Of a stretch of 64,000 nt of DNA, positions 21,191 to 31,990 are shown piece after piece. This DNA is from Tetracentron sinense. Taxonomy: Eukaryota > Streptophyta > Magnoliopsida > Trochodendrales > Trochodendraceae. The notes below the pieces were generated by a model, which had not been told where the DNA came from, did no database searches, and saw only the letters and a program-made list of their open reading frames with translations. Each line of letters opens with the position of its first letter. Within the stretch, counting starts at the first letter, position 1. A program made the translations under genes and the position numbers. The stretch lies in contig CM026551.1 of NCBI GenBank assembly GCA_015143295.1, positions 11,242,499 to 11,306,498 of the forward strand, read 5' to 3'.

Positions 21191-22045
21191 CAATCATTTT
21201 GATTCCCATTGAGAAATCTAATTCTCTTCTCTTGCCTCTCTCATATCTTTATGAATGTTTCTATCCTCTCTGGTGTAGTTCCAGGCCAATGCCTCGACCA
21301 TCAAAGAGTCTTGCTACTACAGTCGAAGCGCAAGGTTGGTCGATTGACCTTCCTAATTCAAGGATGATCACGTCCTGGAATTCAAGCACAGATTGCTGCA
21401 TATGGGATGGTGTCACTTGTCGCGTGATCCGCCTCGACCTTAGTAGCAGCTCTATTTCTGGTGCAATCAATAGTTCTAGCAGCCTCTTCGGTCTTGGCCA
21501 CCTCCAAAGACTCAACTTAGCTAACAATAGCTTCAATCTCGCTTCGGCCAGCTCTCCAGATTGGCCCATCTCAACCTCTCTGATGTTGGTTTTTATGGTA
21601 AAGTCCCACTCGACCTTTCACGGATAACAAGATTGGTTTCTCTTGACATTTCTTTGTACTTCAATTAATGTGGGGTTAAAACTCGAAAACCCGGATCTCG
21701 AAACCCTCTGTCTAGATGTGATAAACATTTCTATGAAGGGTGTTGAATGGTGTCAAACCCTGTCCTCGGCACTCCCTAATCTTCGCGTGCTTAGCTTGTC
21801 TCGTTGTTGGTCCCATCCACCATGCCCTTTCAGAACTCCGTCGTTTCCTATCCTATCTCAGCCTTAATTTGAACACTCTTTCTTCGTTGATACCCGAACG
21901 TCACTGTATCTCGGTTACTGCGACTTACATGGGGAATTCCCTGCAAAGATTTTCTCTCTACCGACCCTACAGACACTTGATGTATCAAACAATCATCTTC
22001 TCGTCCGTTTTTTGCCAAAATTTCCCCGAGGTTCAACTAGTCTAA
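21191..22045 (+). pseudogene. Leucine-rich-repeat receptor-like protein pseudogene (Ve1/Cf type)
   Basis: The remnant reads like the N-terminal part of a plant extracellular LRR receptor-like protein. It has a hydrophobic leader-like start, then the LRRNT cap ITSWNSSTDCCIWDGVTC (about 21366-21420), then LRRs (VIRLDLSSSSISGAINSS, HLQRLNLANNSFN). Later blocks in other frames (LKLENPDLETL, EWCQTLSSALPNLRVLSLS) match the same family. Frameshifts occur near 21300, 21570, 21640 and 21810, and the gene stops after about five repeats without the transmembrane end. Family members sense fungal or apoplastic ligands at the plasma membrane; this copy cannot. Confidence 0.85.
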
Positions 22046-23134
22046 GACCAAAGAACATTTAAAAAGAGGAAAACCTAGGGTTTGAGAGAGAGCTTTGTGA
22101 TTCAGGAGAGAAACAAGCTTGGAAGAAGGGAGATCGTTGATCGAATACATTGCTTATCCGTAGATTCTATTTTTTCTCGGCGTGAGAAGGATTTCTGTTG
22201 CAAGGAATCATCATCGTTTAAGGTTGATATATCTTTCAACTTATAGTGGTACTATAATCATGAATTTGAATTAATAATAAGAATTTTCATGCAATTAGAG
22301 ATAAACTTCTGGTTTTAGTGATAGTTTAAATCAAGAATAAGAACCATATGTCTGTAATAAAGTTATGGACTTTTTATGATGTATATTTAGGGGTTATTGT
22401 CATTGTGTGATTTTGTAATCGTTGTGTTATTGATGTGATATATAATAAATAAATATGATTGTGTACTTGTAATTTATTATGAATGATGTTTAATGATCAA
22501 TGACTATAGCTAATACTCTCTATGATTATGATTGACATGCTATGATTTAGATAAGACATGATATATGCTACTTATGATGTGGTTTATATTTTGGATGGAT
22601 AAAAGCCTTAGATTACATCTTGTCACTTAAAGTATTTATTATGATAGTATGAGACATTATGGTGGATGAGATATTTCACACTCCTTTCACTCACAAATAT
22701 ATTTATGGGTTTTGTACTAATATCTTGATGTTGGTACAAGTGATGGGATGAGTCTAAGGCTCTATTTTTTCCAATGTAAAATAGGGGTAAACAAATGAAA
22801 TCGCATTTTCTATGAATTTCATTTGTTTCCCCATATTTTATATGGAAACAAATGGAACCTATAAGTGTCAAGCTTGCTTGGCCCTTTTCTCAGCATTATA
22901 TCTCATCTGATGTTTTTTCGTCTGTTCACAATTTTAATATTGCCATGTTTAAAAAAGAAAGACTAGAAGTTTTTTCAATAAATATCATTAATTTTTTTTT
23001 ATTTTTTTAAAAATATTTCTTTTGAAAGGGCTTTGACCAGACCTTACAAGTCGGGCTGGGCTTCAAAGTCCAACTAACAAGCCCCCTTAAATGATCCAAA
23101 CCAACCTTAGTTGCAGAGGAGAGGGACAGAGAGG
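22046..23134. other. Intergenic; promoter side of the BRIP-like gene
   Basis: AT-rich with no coding feature. The last 100 bp carry GGGCTGGGCTTC (about 23053), a GGGCC/TGGGCY-like motif of the kind found in promoters of constitutively expressed plant genes. The leader before the ATG at 23135 is purine-rich (GGAGAGGGACAGAGAGG). No TATA box at a suitable distance is obvious. Confidence 0.35.
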
Positions 23135-23547
23135 ATGGAAAAAGCAAACGCGTTTGCTCAGCACCAGCAGCAGCAGTTGTTGCTGCAACGCCAGCAGCAA
23201 CAACAGCTCATTCTCATACAACAGTACCAACAACAAGCCATCTCTCGTTTTCCATCCAACATCGATACTCATTTACGACCTCCAGCACTTCACCGTCCAA
23301 TTAATCTACAGCAACAGCAACAAGGCCCTAGACCTAATGGGAACCAGCAGCAACAAAACCCTAACCCTAACCCTAACCCTAACCCTAACCCTAACCCTAA
23401 CTCTAACTCAAATCAGCAGCAGCAGCAACAGAAGGCGAATCGGCATGGGCATCAGGCGGAGCAGGAAATGGGCTACCAGGACGCGTGGCGTGTCTGCCAC
23501 CCCGACATCAAGCGTCCTTTCTCATCCCTCGAAGAGGCATGCGAGAG
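23135..23547 (+). CDS. BRIP: BRIP1/BRIP2-like SWI/SNF subunit, exon 1
   Basis: Exon 1 encodes residues 1-137. The first Met is MEKANAFAQHQQQQ at 23135; an upstream in-frame TTG is not a plausible start. The exon is Gln-rich (residues 11-36 and 59-63), then carries an Asn-Pro repeat (about 75-88) encoded by seven CCCTAA hexamers. It enters the conserved domain at GYQDAWRVCHPDIKRPF (about 113-129). The donor AG|GTTTCT splits the Arg codon of the ACER/LLPYH junction, and the matching acceptor lies 22.5 kb away at 46033. The product is the plant counterpart of GLTSCR1-domain proteins, known in Arabidopsis as BRAHMA-interacting BRIP1/2, core members of a BRM-type chromatin remodeller in the nucleus. 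Confidence 0.9.
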
Positions 23548-23859
23548 GTTTCTTCTATCTTCAATTTCTGGATTTTATTTTTAGGGTTTCATTCAGTTCC
23601 ATGTTTTTCTATATGCTCGAATTTACTTTTCTGTTGTTTGTTTTTCCATAGCATTTCCATATTTATTCGATTGTTGGTAGATTTACTTAAAGTTGGTTGT
23701 ACCTTTTGAAATAGACACATACCAATTGAGCTTGATTTCAGTTTCGAAAAATTCACATTCAAGTTAATAGGGAAATTTTCCTGTATATAATGCATGTGTT
23801 AACAATGTATGAAAGTTTTAAGAGCAGTGATTAGGGGACTCCGCATAGTGGAATGCCGT

Positions 23860-24010
23860 GTCCACGTGCCCCTTTTAATTAAGGTCTAGCTTAATTAAAT
23901 TAAGATTAAAATATTTTTTAATTTTTTTTCTTCTAAAAACCAAGGTTGGATGGATGACCCCTAGGGGTTGGTGAATCTTAACCACAGTTAGTGGGTGTTT
24001 GTGTGGGGTT
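23860..24010. repeat. TTAACC foldback-family fragment
   Basis: CCCCTTTTAATTAAGGTCTAG on the left side and GGTGAATCTTAACCACAGTTAG on the right are the two arms of the dispersed family also present at about 51390-51560 and 52590-52780. The interior is T-rich. Edges are approximate. Confidence 0.5.
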
Positions 24011-24253
24011 TGGACGTGTGTGTGTGAGTTACTTGTGTGTGTATACCAAAAGAAGGAGGTGGTATGATATTTAATAGGAATATTAGAAGGAAGTCAAAAT
24101 TGTTAGTAGTCTTTTTAATTGGGATCATGGAAGTGTGTGTTGCTTAACCTTATGAGTGTTGATTTTACTCACCGAAAAGAGAACACACAAGAAATCAAAA
24201 CTTCAAAAGAGAATCAATAAAACTAAGGGATAGAGAGTGGCCCGGCCTACCGA

Positions 24254-25881
24254 TGATGCGAATGTGTATGAAGTTAGTGGAGACAGTTAGATGTAGTGGA
24301 GTCAGTTGAGTTAGTAGAGATAGTGGTAGAGCCAGTTGAGTCAGTTAAAGGTAGTGGTAATGTGTAAGGTGTGTTGTAATGCTTTATGTTAAGTCTGGTT
24401 CTATATAAACTTCATGTATTCAATGAAAAGGCAAGAGAATTATATTGTGCTTCATCTTGAAGTCTTGGAGAGTTACTGGTTCCTCTCGAAAGAACCATTG
24501 TCTTCCTTTTATCAACCTACAAAATAGGTAATAAGAAGAAGGTACGTAACAATTTGGTATCAGAGCCTCGTCAAATGTCGGGTGAAAGACCTAATGAAAG
24601 ACCTGGGGACAGTAACATATCTCAAACTCTCAATGAGATACTATTACAAATCTCAGATTTGCGGAGTAAGTATGATCAATTGACAACTTTTGTAGAAAAA
24701 GGAAATAGCGATGTTGTTGGGAGCCGAATGGGGGAGCATTCGCACCGTGCCAATGGACCAGAATCATCACATGCGGGGACTGCAGGAAGGATCCAATCAC
24801 GTTGAAATTGAATTTTCCTACATTTGAAGACGGGGATCCATCATGGTGGATATATCGGGCTGAGCAATTATTTGCTTACCATCATATTGAACCTAGAGAA
24901 AGATTGCATATGGCTTCATTCCATCTCCAAGGAGAAGCATTACAGTGGTTTAGATGGTATGAAAAGTCCCAGATTTACATTTCATGGAGGGATTTCTTGG
25001 ATGCTTTAAACAACCGTTTCGGGCCTACAAAATACGAGGATCATGCAGGAGCATTAGCCTAACTAAGGCAGGCTGAATCATTAAGAGAGTACCAGGCTGA
25101 GTTTGAGAAGTTAGCTAACCAAACAGAGGGCTTACCTGAGTCCTTCCTCATTAGTTGTTTTGTATGTGGGCTACGAGATGATATACGCCTAGACGTGCAA
25201 TATTCAGGCCTACATATCTTACCTCCGCCATTGGCCTTGCTCGTTTACAGGAAGAAAAGGTTGCAGCTCAATGCCGTCTAATTCAAACGAATGTTCCAAG
25301 GACAGCCTTAACAACCGCTAACAATGCCACATATGTCACTCTTGTCTTCCCAACGATCAAACGTATCACACCTATCGAAGCACAAGAACGTCGCAAGCGT
25401 GGATTGTGCTACCATTGCGATGGGAAGTTCTACCTCGGTCATAAGTGTAAGGAGCAGAAGTTGTTTTTAATCAATGGGCCTTGGCCGGATGAGGAAGAAC
25501 AAGAGGAAGATTTGTCGGAGCTTGAAGGAAAGGTGTTCAAGCCACCTTAACCTTGAGGACATTGTTAGTCCAAGGGGGAAGGAATGATGTGAATGTGTAT
25601 GAAGTTAGTGGAGACAGTTAGATGTAGTGGAGTCAGTTGAGTTAGTAGAGATAGTGGTAGAGACGTAGAGTCAGTTAAAGGTAGTGGTAATGTGTAAGGT
25701 GTGTTGTAATGCTTTATGTTAAGTCTTGTTCTATATAAACTTCATGTATTCAATGAAAAGGGGAGAGAATTATATTGTGCTTCATCTTGAAGTCTTGGAG
25801 AGTTACTGGTTCCTCTTGAAAGAACCATTGTCTTCCTTTTATCAACCTACAAAATAGGTAATAAGAAGAAGGTACGTAACA
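24254..25881 (+). mobile_element. Gag-only LTR retrotransposon (TR-GAG type), complete ends
   Basis: LTRs lie at 24254-24551 (298 bp) and 25585-25881 (297 bp), both starting TGATG and ending GTAACA, and nearly identical. The 5-bp target duplication ACCGA is at 24249-24253 and 25882-25886. Just inside the left LTR is TGGTATCAGAGCC (24556-24568), an initiator-Met primer-binding site. Just inside the right LTR is the purine tract CCAAGGGGGAAGGAA. The whole 1,628-bp element has room only for a gag gene, and no protease, reverse transcriptase or integrase is present. It must have moved using proteins made elsewhere. Confidence 0.9.
24574..25551 (+). pseudogene. gag: Gag gene of the TR-GAG element, broken
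   Basis: The reading starts at MSGERPNERPGDSNISQTLN (24574). After a frameshift near 24805 it enters a typical Ty3/chromovirus-like Gag capsid block: FPTFEDGDPSWWIYRAEQLF, SFHLQGEALQWFRWYEK, NNRFGPTKYEDH. A stop interrupts it at 25060, after which LRQAESLREYQAEFEKLANQ and FLISCFVCGLRDDIRLDV follow in frame. A further shift leads to a CCHC zinc knuckle (CYHCDGKFYLGHKC, about 25409-25450) and an acidic C-terminus ending before the purine tract. At least three disabling changes are present. This family of Gag normally coats the RNA genome in cytoplasmic particles. Confidence 0.85.
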
Positions 25882-25886
25882 ACCGA

Positions 25887-26600
25887 CCTCTTCTTTAATG
25901 AAAGAATTGACAATATTGTTGGCCTCCCTAGAAATACGCCTAAGGAGCTGTTCTTCTAGAGAAAGTCGAGTTCATCAACGGGTTGACCTAAACACTATGA
26001 ATTTGGGTTCCAACTAGTCATCGACCAAATTATTTCGAGTTTCATCCTCAACAAGTGGCGGTCCCACTTAGAAGTCTATGAGGGCTCCTCTTACTCTCTA
26101 TCATATTATCATTGCTTGTATTTTTGCTTCATTAAATTCCCATTGAACCTGACTTTGCAAGCAAAATATTCCTTTTATGTTCTTTAAGATACTCAAGAGT
26201 CTCAGATGGGCATGGTTTTCTTAATGAAATCCTTAAAATTTAGTTTTCAATGCTTATTGGAGGTTATCTCCATCTTTCTACCAGCTTATTTGAATGATCA
26301 TCAATATCCTCTATTTCGAACCACTTTCTCAAGAAATTTTTGATACTCGCCTTCACAAATTATTCGTTTGACTCTTGCCTCTTTGTAAATCTGTACAATT
26401 TAATATTTCCATTGGTTTAAATTGTACGGATAGGGTTGATGCTATGCCATACTCTTCCAGATATACACATGGTTCAACATGGTATATGTAATGAGAATAC
26501 TAATATTCCCCAAATCATTTGATACATAAAAAAATAATAATAATAAGGGTAAAGCCTCATGTACAAAAAGATGAAGGCATTATTAAAATAAAATCAATGG
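25887..26600. other. Intron sequence, unclassified
   Basis: No recognisable protein or repeat ends. It continues the sequence interrupted by the TR-GAG insertion at 24253 and may belong to an older decayed element. Confidence 0.35.
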
Positions 26601-27159
26601 CCCAAAGCTGTAAAGAAATCTATAGGTTTCCACGACTTAAAGCAGCTCAACTAGAAGAGCAAGATGCCAACTCTATTCCTGTTAAGGCCTTAACCGAGGA
26701 CCAAAGAAATGGAAGTGTCATTCTATTTTTTCAATCATTGGTATCCTAAAACATATGCCGGTTCCTCTTCTTCCAAATCCACCAACTTTTCAAAAAGGGG
26801 CCATCCTATGTAGATTTGCGCCCATTCCCTAAAAGCGCCACATGGCCATCTCTGGATGAGTTCAGTGAGAATACCTCGTATGCCTGATTATACTCCTAAT
26901 CCTTGCAAAAGTGGTGCTAAATTCAGCACGTGACGTCAACAGTGGAGAAGGATGGTTGACGGTTTATCCTTGAGCTTTGCAAATGAAGTAGGTATTGGCA
27001 ATCACACTCCTGCTAATTAAATTTCTCACTATGAGAATTTTGTCTAGGGATGTTGTCCAAAGGAAGAAAGTCACTTTGGATGGGATCAAGGGGGTTGCAA
27101 CACGAACTTCACTAGGTCCAAATCACTAGCAGCTACAGTAATAGCCTGTAAGAAGGATC

Positions 27160-27383
27160 AAATTGAAATGATCATTCTTCTATACTCGCCTACTAGTGAA
27201 TCCACTAAGACCAATGTTTGATTTAGTCGCTTAATGTGGTGTACAATTGATCGAAATCTTAGTTTGGAGTCCCTTATGAACTTTGGATTCTTGTAATCTC
27301 TTGCTCGCATTTGTTTTGGTTCTTGTATCCTTGCTCTTCTTTGATTTATAATATTGGCTTGATTACCGATCAAAAAAAAAAGC
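27160..27383 (+). mobile_element. LINE 3' end with A-tail
   Basis: A T-rich 3' untranslated sequence (CTTGTATCCTTGCTCTTC, TTTGATTTATAATATTGGC) ends in GATTACCGATC and a run of A at about 27371-27380. This is the form of a plant LINE terminus in plus orientation, opposite to the surrounding LINE. No target duplication was established and the 5' limit is a guess. Confidence 0.5.
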
Positions 27384-29051
27384 CAGTTTGTCCAAAGTGT
27401 TCACATAATACTCAAGTAAAAAAAATCTTCTTTCTCATCAGCCGTTGCATAAAGATTTGAAGAAGCATGAGATTAGGAGTATCTCCGCATTAAGTGTCCT
27501 CTCAGAATCTTGCTCTCGTCCCTCTGCCAGACTTATATTAAATACCTTTGCAAAAAAATTTAGACACATTGGATATACCTTTCCATATGCTGACACCATT
27601 TCTGTTTGGAACTTTGTTTATCCCAACCCAGATTTTGGACCCTTACTTGTCTGCTACAAATTGTCTTATTTCTCACTAATCCTCCACAGCCACCCAAAGA
27701 GTTCTTTTAAGGGTCAAATCCCTATCCCATCACCTCTTTTGGACTGCATACCCTATTCCATTTGACCTAGTGATGATGTTCTTAGACAACATCTTTGCCA
27801 TTTAATTGAAAACCCCCTTCAATCTTCTGTAGTTAAGCTGCCACAGAAGTTGGAATTGTGAAAATGGATAAAAAAAAAAAAGTGGGTGGACAGGACAAGT
27901 TGCTTTGAAATAAGGTAACGTTTCTGGATCTCTGGAGATATCCTTTTTTTCCATGTTACCAATACTCTATTGAATCATTTCACCATCGGATGCCATAAGG
28001 CTTTAGTGCGATAAGTCGATTACTCCCAACAAAAATCCCCCAAGGATGATGTATAGGGCATGTTCGGCATTTTAAGGCTCATGGTAGCTCCCCAATTGAA
28101 CCTTTCCCACTACATATACTTCGTTATTTTTTAGGTTTATCCTTGTGCTAGATACTGCCTCTATACAGCATAGTGTGCATCTCATATACCTCATTTGTTT
28201 GTGGCTGTCTCTTCCAAAGATAATGGAGTCATTGTGAATTGAAGGTGGGAGATAGTTGGACTATTTGACCACATCAAGAAGTCATCTGTTGCCTTGCTAA
28301 CTTCAGCCCTTTTGATTAACCTGCTCAAAGCTTCAACCACCATAATAAACATGGAAGGGGATAGGAGGTCTCCCTATCATAGCCCCCCTGGAGCTTTAGA
28401 AGAAACCAACAAGAGACTGATTAGCCAGAACTAAGAATGATGTCGTTCATCTTCCTCCACTTCTGCCCTCAACCCATTATGCTCAGGATGTAGTCCAGAA
28501 ATCCTCAATTGACATGGCCATTGGCTTGCTCTATGTCAATTTCACAAACTACTTCTGGAATTCTGTTTTTGACATGTGAATCAACTCATTCTTTTCCAAT
28601 AAGGGTCTGTCAAGGCTTTTACATGCACAGATGAAGGTTCTTGATAGGGGGATATCACCAAATTTAGTACCTTAGCCTGGATGCAAGAATTTCAGCTGTA
28701 ACTTTATAACTTATATAGACTACTCAATGAGGTCTTAATCTATATCTTTGGCTCCTCCTTTCTTTAGTTTGGATCCAATGAAAGAGGCATTTGCACTCCT
28801 TATAAAGAACCCCTTCTTGTGAAATTCCTCAAACAGTTTGATGAGCTTCTTTTTGATAACTCTCCAACATTTCTATATTGTTCTTGCTTTGGACAGCAGT
28901 GTTGGACAAGATCCTCACATCCCATCATTGGGTGTTTGTCTAAACGCTGATTATAGTGCCTTCCTGCGGAGGAATAAGTGGGCCATATAATTTTGCTTTG
29001 TCCCTTTCCTTCAGGGATTTGGGTCACTTGCTATTCTGCCTGGGGTGCCTT

Positions 29052-29491
29052 TAGGGATGGCAATGGCGCGGGTTTGGGCCGGGGCGCTCCCATCCCGACC
29101 TCGCCCCTAATGGAAAATTCCTACCCCAAACCTGGGTCGGGTCAGGGCAGGGTAGGTCACTTCCGACTTTTTAAAACATTTCTTAACCCCGTTCCCACCC
29201 AGTCTCGTTAAGCACTAGATGGGTTGCGGCGGAGCGGGTCGGGACTATATTTCATACCTTAAGTATTATAATGTGGTAATTTGAGTATTAAAATAAGGGT
29301 AAAAAAGTGATTTGACATTATAAACAGGGCAGAGCGGGGCGGTGTAAACCCATCCCCTGCCCAAACCCGACTCAGGTTTAGCATCTAATTCCCAAACCCG
29401 CCCCTACCCCGTTTAAAAGCTCCCCAAACCCGTCCCAATAGGGGCGGGGCGGGGCGGGTTACCCGGTTAGCCCGGCCCGTTGCCATCACTA
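29052..29491. mobile_element. GC-rich hAT-type MITE with 8-bp target duplication
   Basis: The 440-bp element starts TAGGGATGGCAATGG and ends CCGTTGCCATCACTA, giving inverted ends. The flanks GGTGCCTT (29044-29051) and GGTGCATT (29492-29499) match at 7 of 8 positions, the duplication length of hAT transposons. Both arms are rich in GGGGCGGG / CCCGCCC words, which can form G-quadruplex-prone strands. The AT-rich centre is non-coding. Confidence 0.75.
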
Positions 29492-29611
29492 GGTGCATTG
29501 GGTCTCCTCTTACACCTTCCAGGATTTCTTACATAGTTGGGTCATGACTGAGTTAGAGGCTCCCATCTGTGTGCTGTGAGACCCTTAGTTGGGTGCCTAT
29601 TGTGGGTCAAT

Positions 29612-29832
29612 TTGGTAGGAGAAAACATGTTGGTCAATTTGGGAACTGTGTTGGGATGATATCTAACAAGTTTTGGATCCGTTCTTTTATTAGTGGGGGT
29701 TCTACCTCGGCTCCATTTGTGCTTTTTAGTTTACGCTAGTGTAACTCTTACTTTGCTCCCTTGTACCTACTTCTTTTTAATATATACATCTCTTTATCGT
29801 TCAAAAAAAAAAAATTGGTAGGAGAAAATATG
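29612..29832 (+). mobile_element. 5'-truncated LINE with 18-bp target duplication
   Basis: TTGGTAGGAGAAAACATG (29612-29629) recurs as TTGGTAGGAGAAAATATG (29815-29832). The 185-bp insert between them ends TTTATCGTTC followed by 12 A residues, a typical plant LINE tail. It sits inside the older LINE and is younger than it. Confidence 0.75.
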
Positions 29833-29977
29833 AGAGTTGTTGATGATACATGTTCTCCTATGGACACAGTCTTGTCTAGGTACCAAGCGACTTCTTTTAG
29901 AATGGTGTTCCATTAGGTGGGATTACGTTGAGATGGGAGGCCAGCCCTTCTTATGAGTTCTATCTAGCTATTTTCAA

Positions 29978-30254
29978 GGTTACCATACAGTCCTTCTTTT
30001 CCTCTTTAATAAAAACCATGATATTACCTAATAACAATCATTTAATATGGAATATCCATTAAACACAATAAAAGTATGGCAATAATACGTGTATTATACG
30101 TGTTTAATATGTAATTCGCGTATTAAACGAGTATTATACGGTGATACGGGTATAACACGTAACACTGCAAAAGTACGAAGTTTTAAACGGCAACCCCCCC
30201 TAAATGTATTATACGAGTACTATATGGGTATAATATGGGTGTTTGGTAACTATG
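29978..30254. repeat. GTTACCAA-ended dispersed repeat, copy 1
   Basis: The right end GTGTTTGGTAACTATGG is preceded by many TATTAtACGgGTAT-like words (for example GTATTATACGTGTTTAATA). The whole segment matches the element at 45002-45363 in order and spacing. The left end GGTTACCAT is degraded. It is non-coding. Confidence 0.6.
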
Positions 30255-30328
30255 GTTTTAGACAATATACACATTTTGAATCACCTTATTTGTAGAGATT
30301 ATTTTGTTCCAAGTAGGAGCTGGATGTG

Positions 30329-31972
30329 TGTAGAGGGGTGTTTTGATTCTTGAAGAAATGGGGTTTACTGCAACCTCAATCTAGCCTAAATCCGATATCC
30401 AGACCGTTCTAAATTGAGTTATTTTTGGGAGAAATGATTCAGAGATCACAAGAAAGAAAATGGGAAGAAGAATGAAATGATTCAGAGATCACAAGAAAGA
30501 AAAGGGGAAGAAGAAGGAAATGATTCAGAGGGAGAGAAGAAAGAACAATGAAGAAAAGTAGTGACATAATGTTTTTTCTTGATGAATCCTTTACTTTCTC
30601 TCTTTGTAAATTCTATTTGGAAATCTGATTGTTTTTGGAAAATCTTCTGGGAATTCAAAAAAAAATCTCTCTCTCTCAACAAGGAGGGGTCACCTCTATT
30701 TATAGGTGATTAACAAAATCGTAACTAACTTGTACAGCTGTCATAACCGTTTTTTGTAACTGACTTTTAGAGAGAAAATATTGGATTCCATCAAGATAAA
30801 GGCGTTTTGTCACCATACTTCCTTTAAGCTTTTATGACCAAAGCTTTCAGATATATTCTTCAAAGGTTAAAAGCGGTATTCACAATATCCATCTTTTAAC
30901 AAATTCTATCTAAGCCCTCCAAACCACAACTCATCATCCTCCCCCAACAGCAATTGGTAACTACATCGTGAAAGCGGGTCATACGCTTTCATGGTGTACT
31001 GTCCTACTGAGGTAATATATTAGTGTTCAGACAGCAACACTCCTCTAAAGTAATAATCATGATATCAATAATAATAATAGCGATGATAATAATCATCTAA
31101 TAATCATCTCAAGTCCAATAGAGAAATCGTAGGTGTTGGACGAAGACACCCTTCCCGCATCTCAAGTCCAATAGAGAAATCGTAGGTGTTGGACGAAGAC
31201 ACCCTTCCCGTCAGGCCTTAAGAGAAACTGAGGAAAAATCCATCCTCAATGCTTTCTCCCTGACTGTCAGCCCAGGAAGTAATCCATGCTTCACTGGAAT
31301 AGGTAATGAGGGGAAACAGCCACACTCATTCCCACGGGGAGGTACCAATCCATACCGTTCACCCCTGACAAAACAAATCTTCTTTCTGGCAGAAGTCATC
31401 AGAAAGGTATACAAGGAGGGTACTGATCCATACCACGCCCATCATCATGAGAAAGGCGTTGAAAGCCAGAACGAGGCACTGAAGCCATATAGAATATCCG
31501 AAGGCGTTGAAGCCTGAATCAACATCAAAGGCATTAAAGCCTGAAACAGCATCCAAAGGCGTTAGAGCTCGAAATAGTATCCAAAGGCGTTAGAACCCGA
31601 AATGATATCCGAAGGCGTTAGAGCCTGAAACAATATCCAAAGGCGTTAGAGCCTGAATCTGTGTCAATAGCGTTAAAAGCGCAATAGTTTCTACTTTCAT
31701 CAGTAACATAAGGGTAAAATTGTCATTAATGAGCAAAAAATCCTTTTTATGAACTAAAAGCATAAGAGCTTAAAATCATTGATCATTAATGACCAGAATC
31801 ATCATTATCAGATAAACATGGAATTCTGTTAACCAATTCTCAAAAAGGATTTTAGTATATGTAATTTGTTAGAACGTCCTTTGAGCCACGTGTCATTATT
31901 TTATTGAATTATGAACAACATCCTTAAATTCAAAATTTCACAAGTCAAGCTTTTCAATAACCATCATCAACA
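30329..31972 (-). repeat. 3' LTR (1,644 bp)
   Basis: Read on the plus strand, it starts TGTAGAGGGG and ends CATCAACA. It contains two copies of a 53-bp tandem repeat (from 31105 and 31158), an extra copy of an A/G-rich unit near 30425-30520 compared with the other LTR, and a minisatellite of about 28-bp units with core GGCGTTAGAGCCTGAA (about 31452-31665). Confidence 0.95.
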
Positions 31973-31990
31973 TTTTAGCCCCCTGTCTGT
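31973..31990 (-). promoter_or_regulatory. Polypurine tract
   Basis: The minus strand immediately before the 3' LTR reads AGGGGGCTAAAA. A G/A-rich run touching the LTR is the plus-strand primer for reverse transcription. Confidence 0.7.

Larger units (their letters stand above)
26600..29990 (-). mobile_element. Old, heavily decayed LINE (reverse transcriptase and zf-RVT remnants)
   Basis: Minus-strand text carries scattered ORF2 motifs in several frames. At about 28560 to 28470 there is a CEIDIEQANGHVN-like block (the 'iDfeKAyD.v.W' region). At about 28378 to 28310 there is GDLLSPSMFIMVVEALSRLI, the 'lRQGDPLSPyLF' motif. Near 26870 to 26760 are zf-RVT-like words preceding LEEEEP. Stops and shifts are numerous. 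Younger insertions lie inside it (29052-29491 and 29630-29814), and the 3' tail of another LINE on the plus strand lies at about 27160-27383. Ends are approximate. Confidence 0.65.

Noticed and set aside
23359-23400. Interstitial telomere or chromosome-fusion relic
   Set aside because: Only seven hexamers, fully in frame in a conserved gene, and no subtelomeric context. A coding microsatellite is simpler.
23091-23651. 186-codon Ser-rich plus-strand frame overlapping BRIP exon 1
   Set aside because: Shadow frame of the CAG/CCCTAA repeats; the conserved domain is in the other frame.
31211-31556. Minus-strand frames of 65-67 codons repeated identically at 43695-44040
   Set aside because: They lie within the LTRs and translate the minisatellite (repeated GFNAFD-like words); no sign of a real protein.
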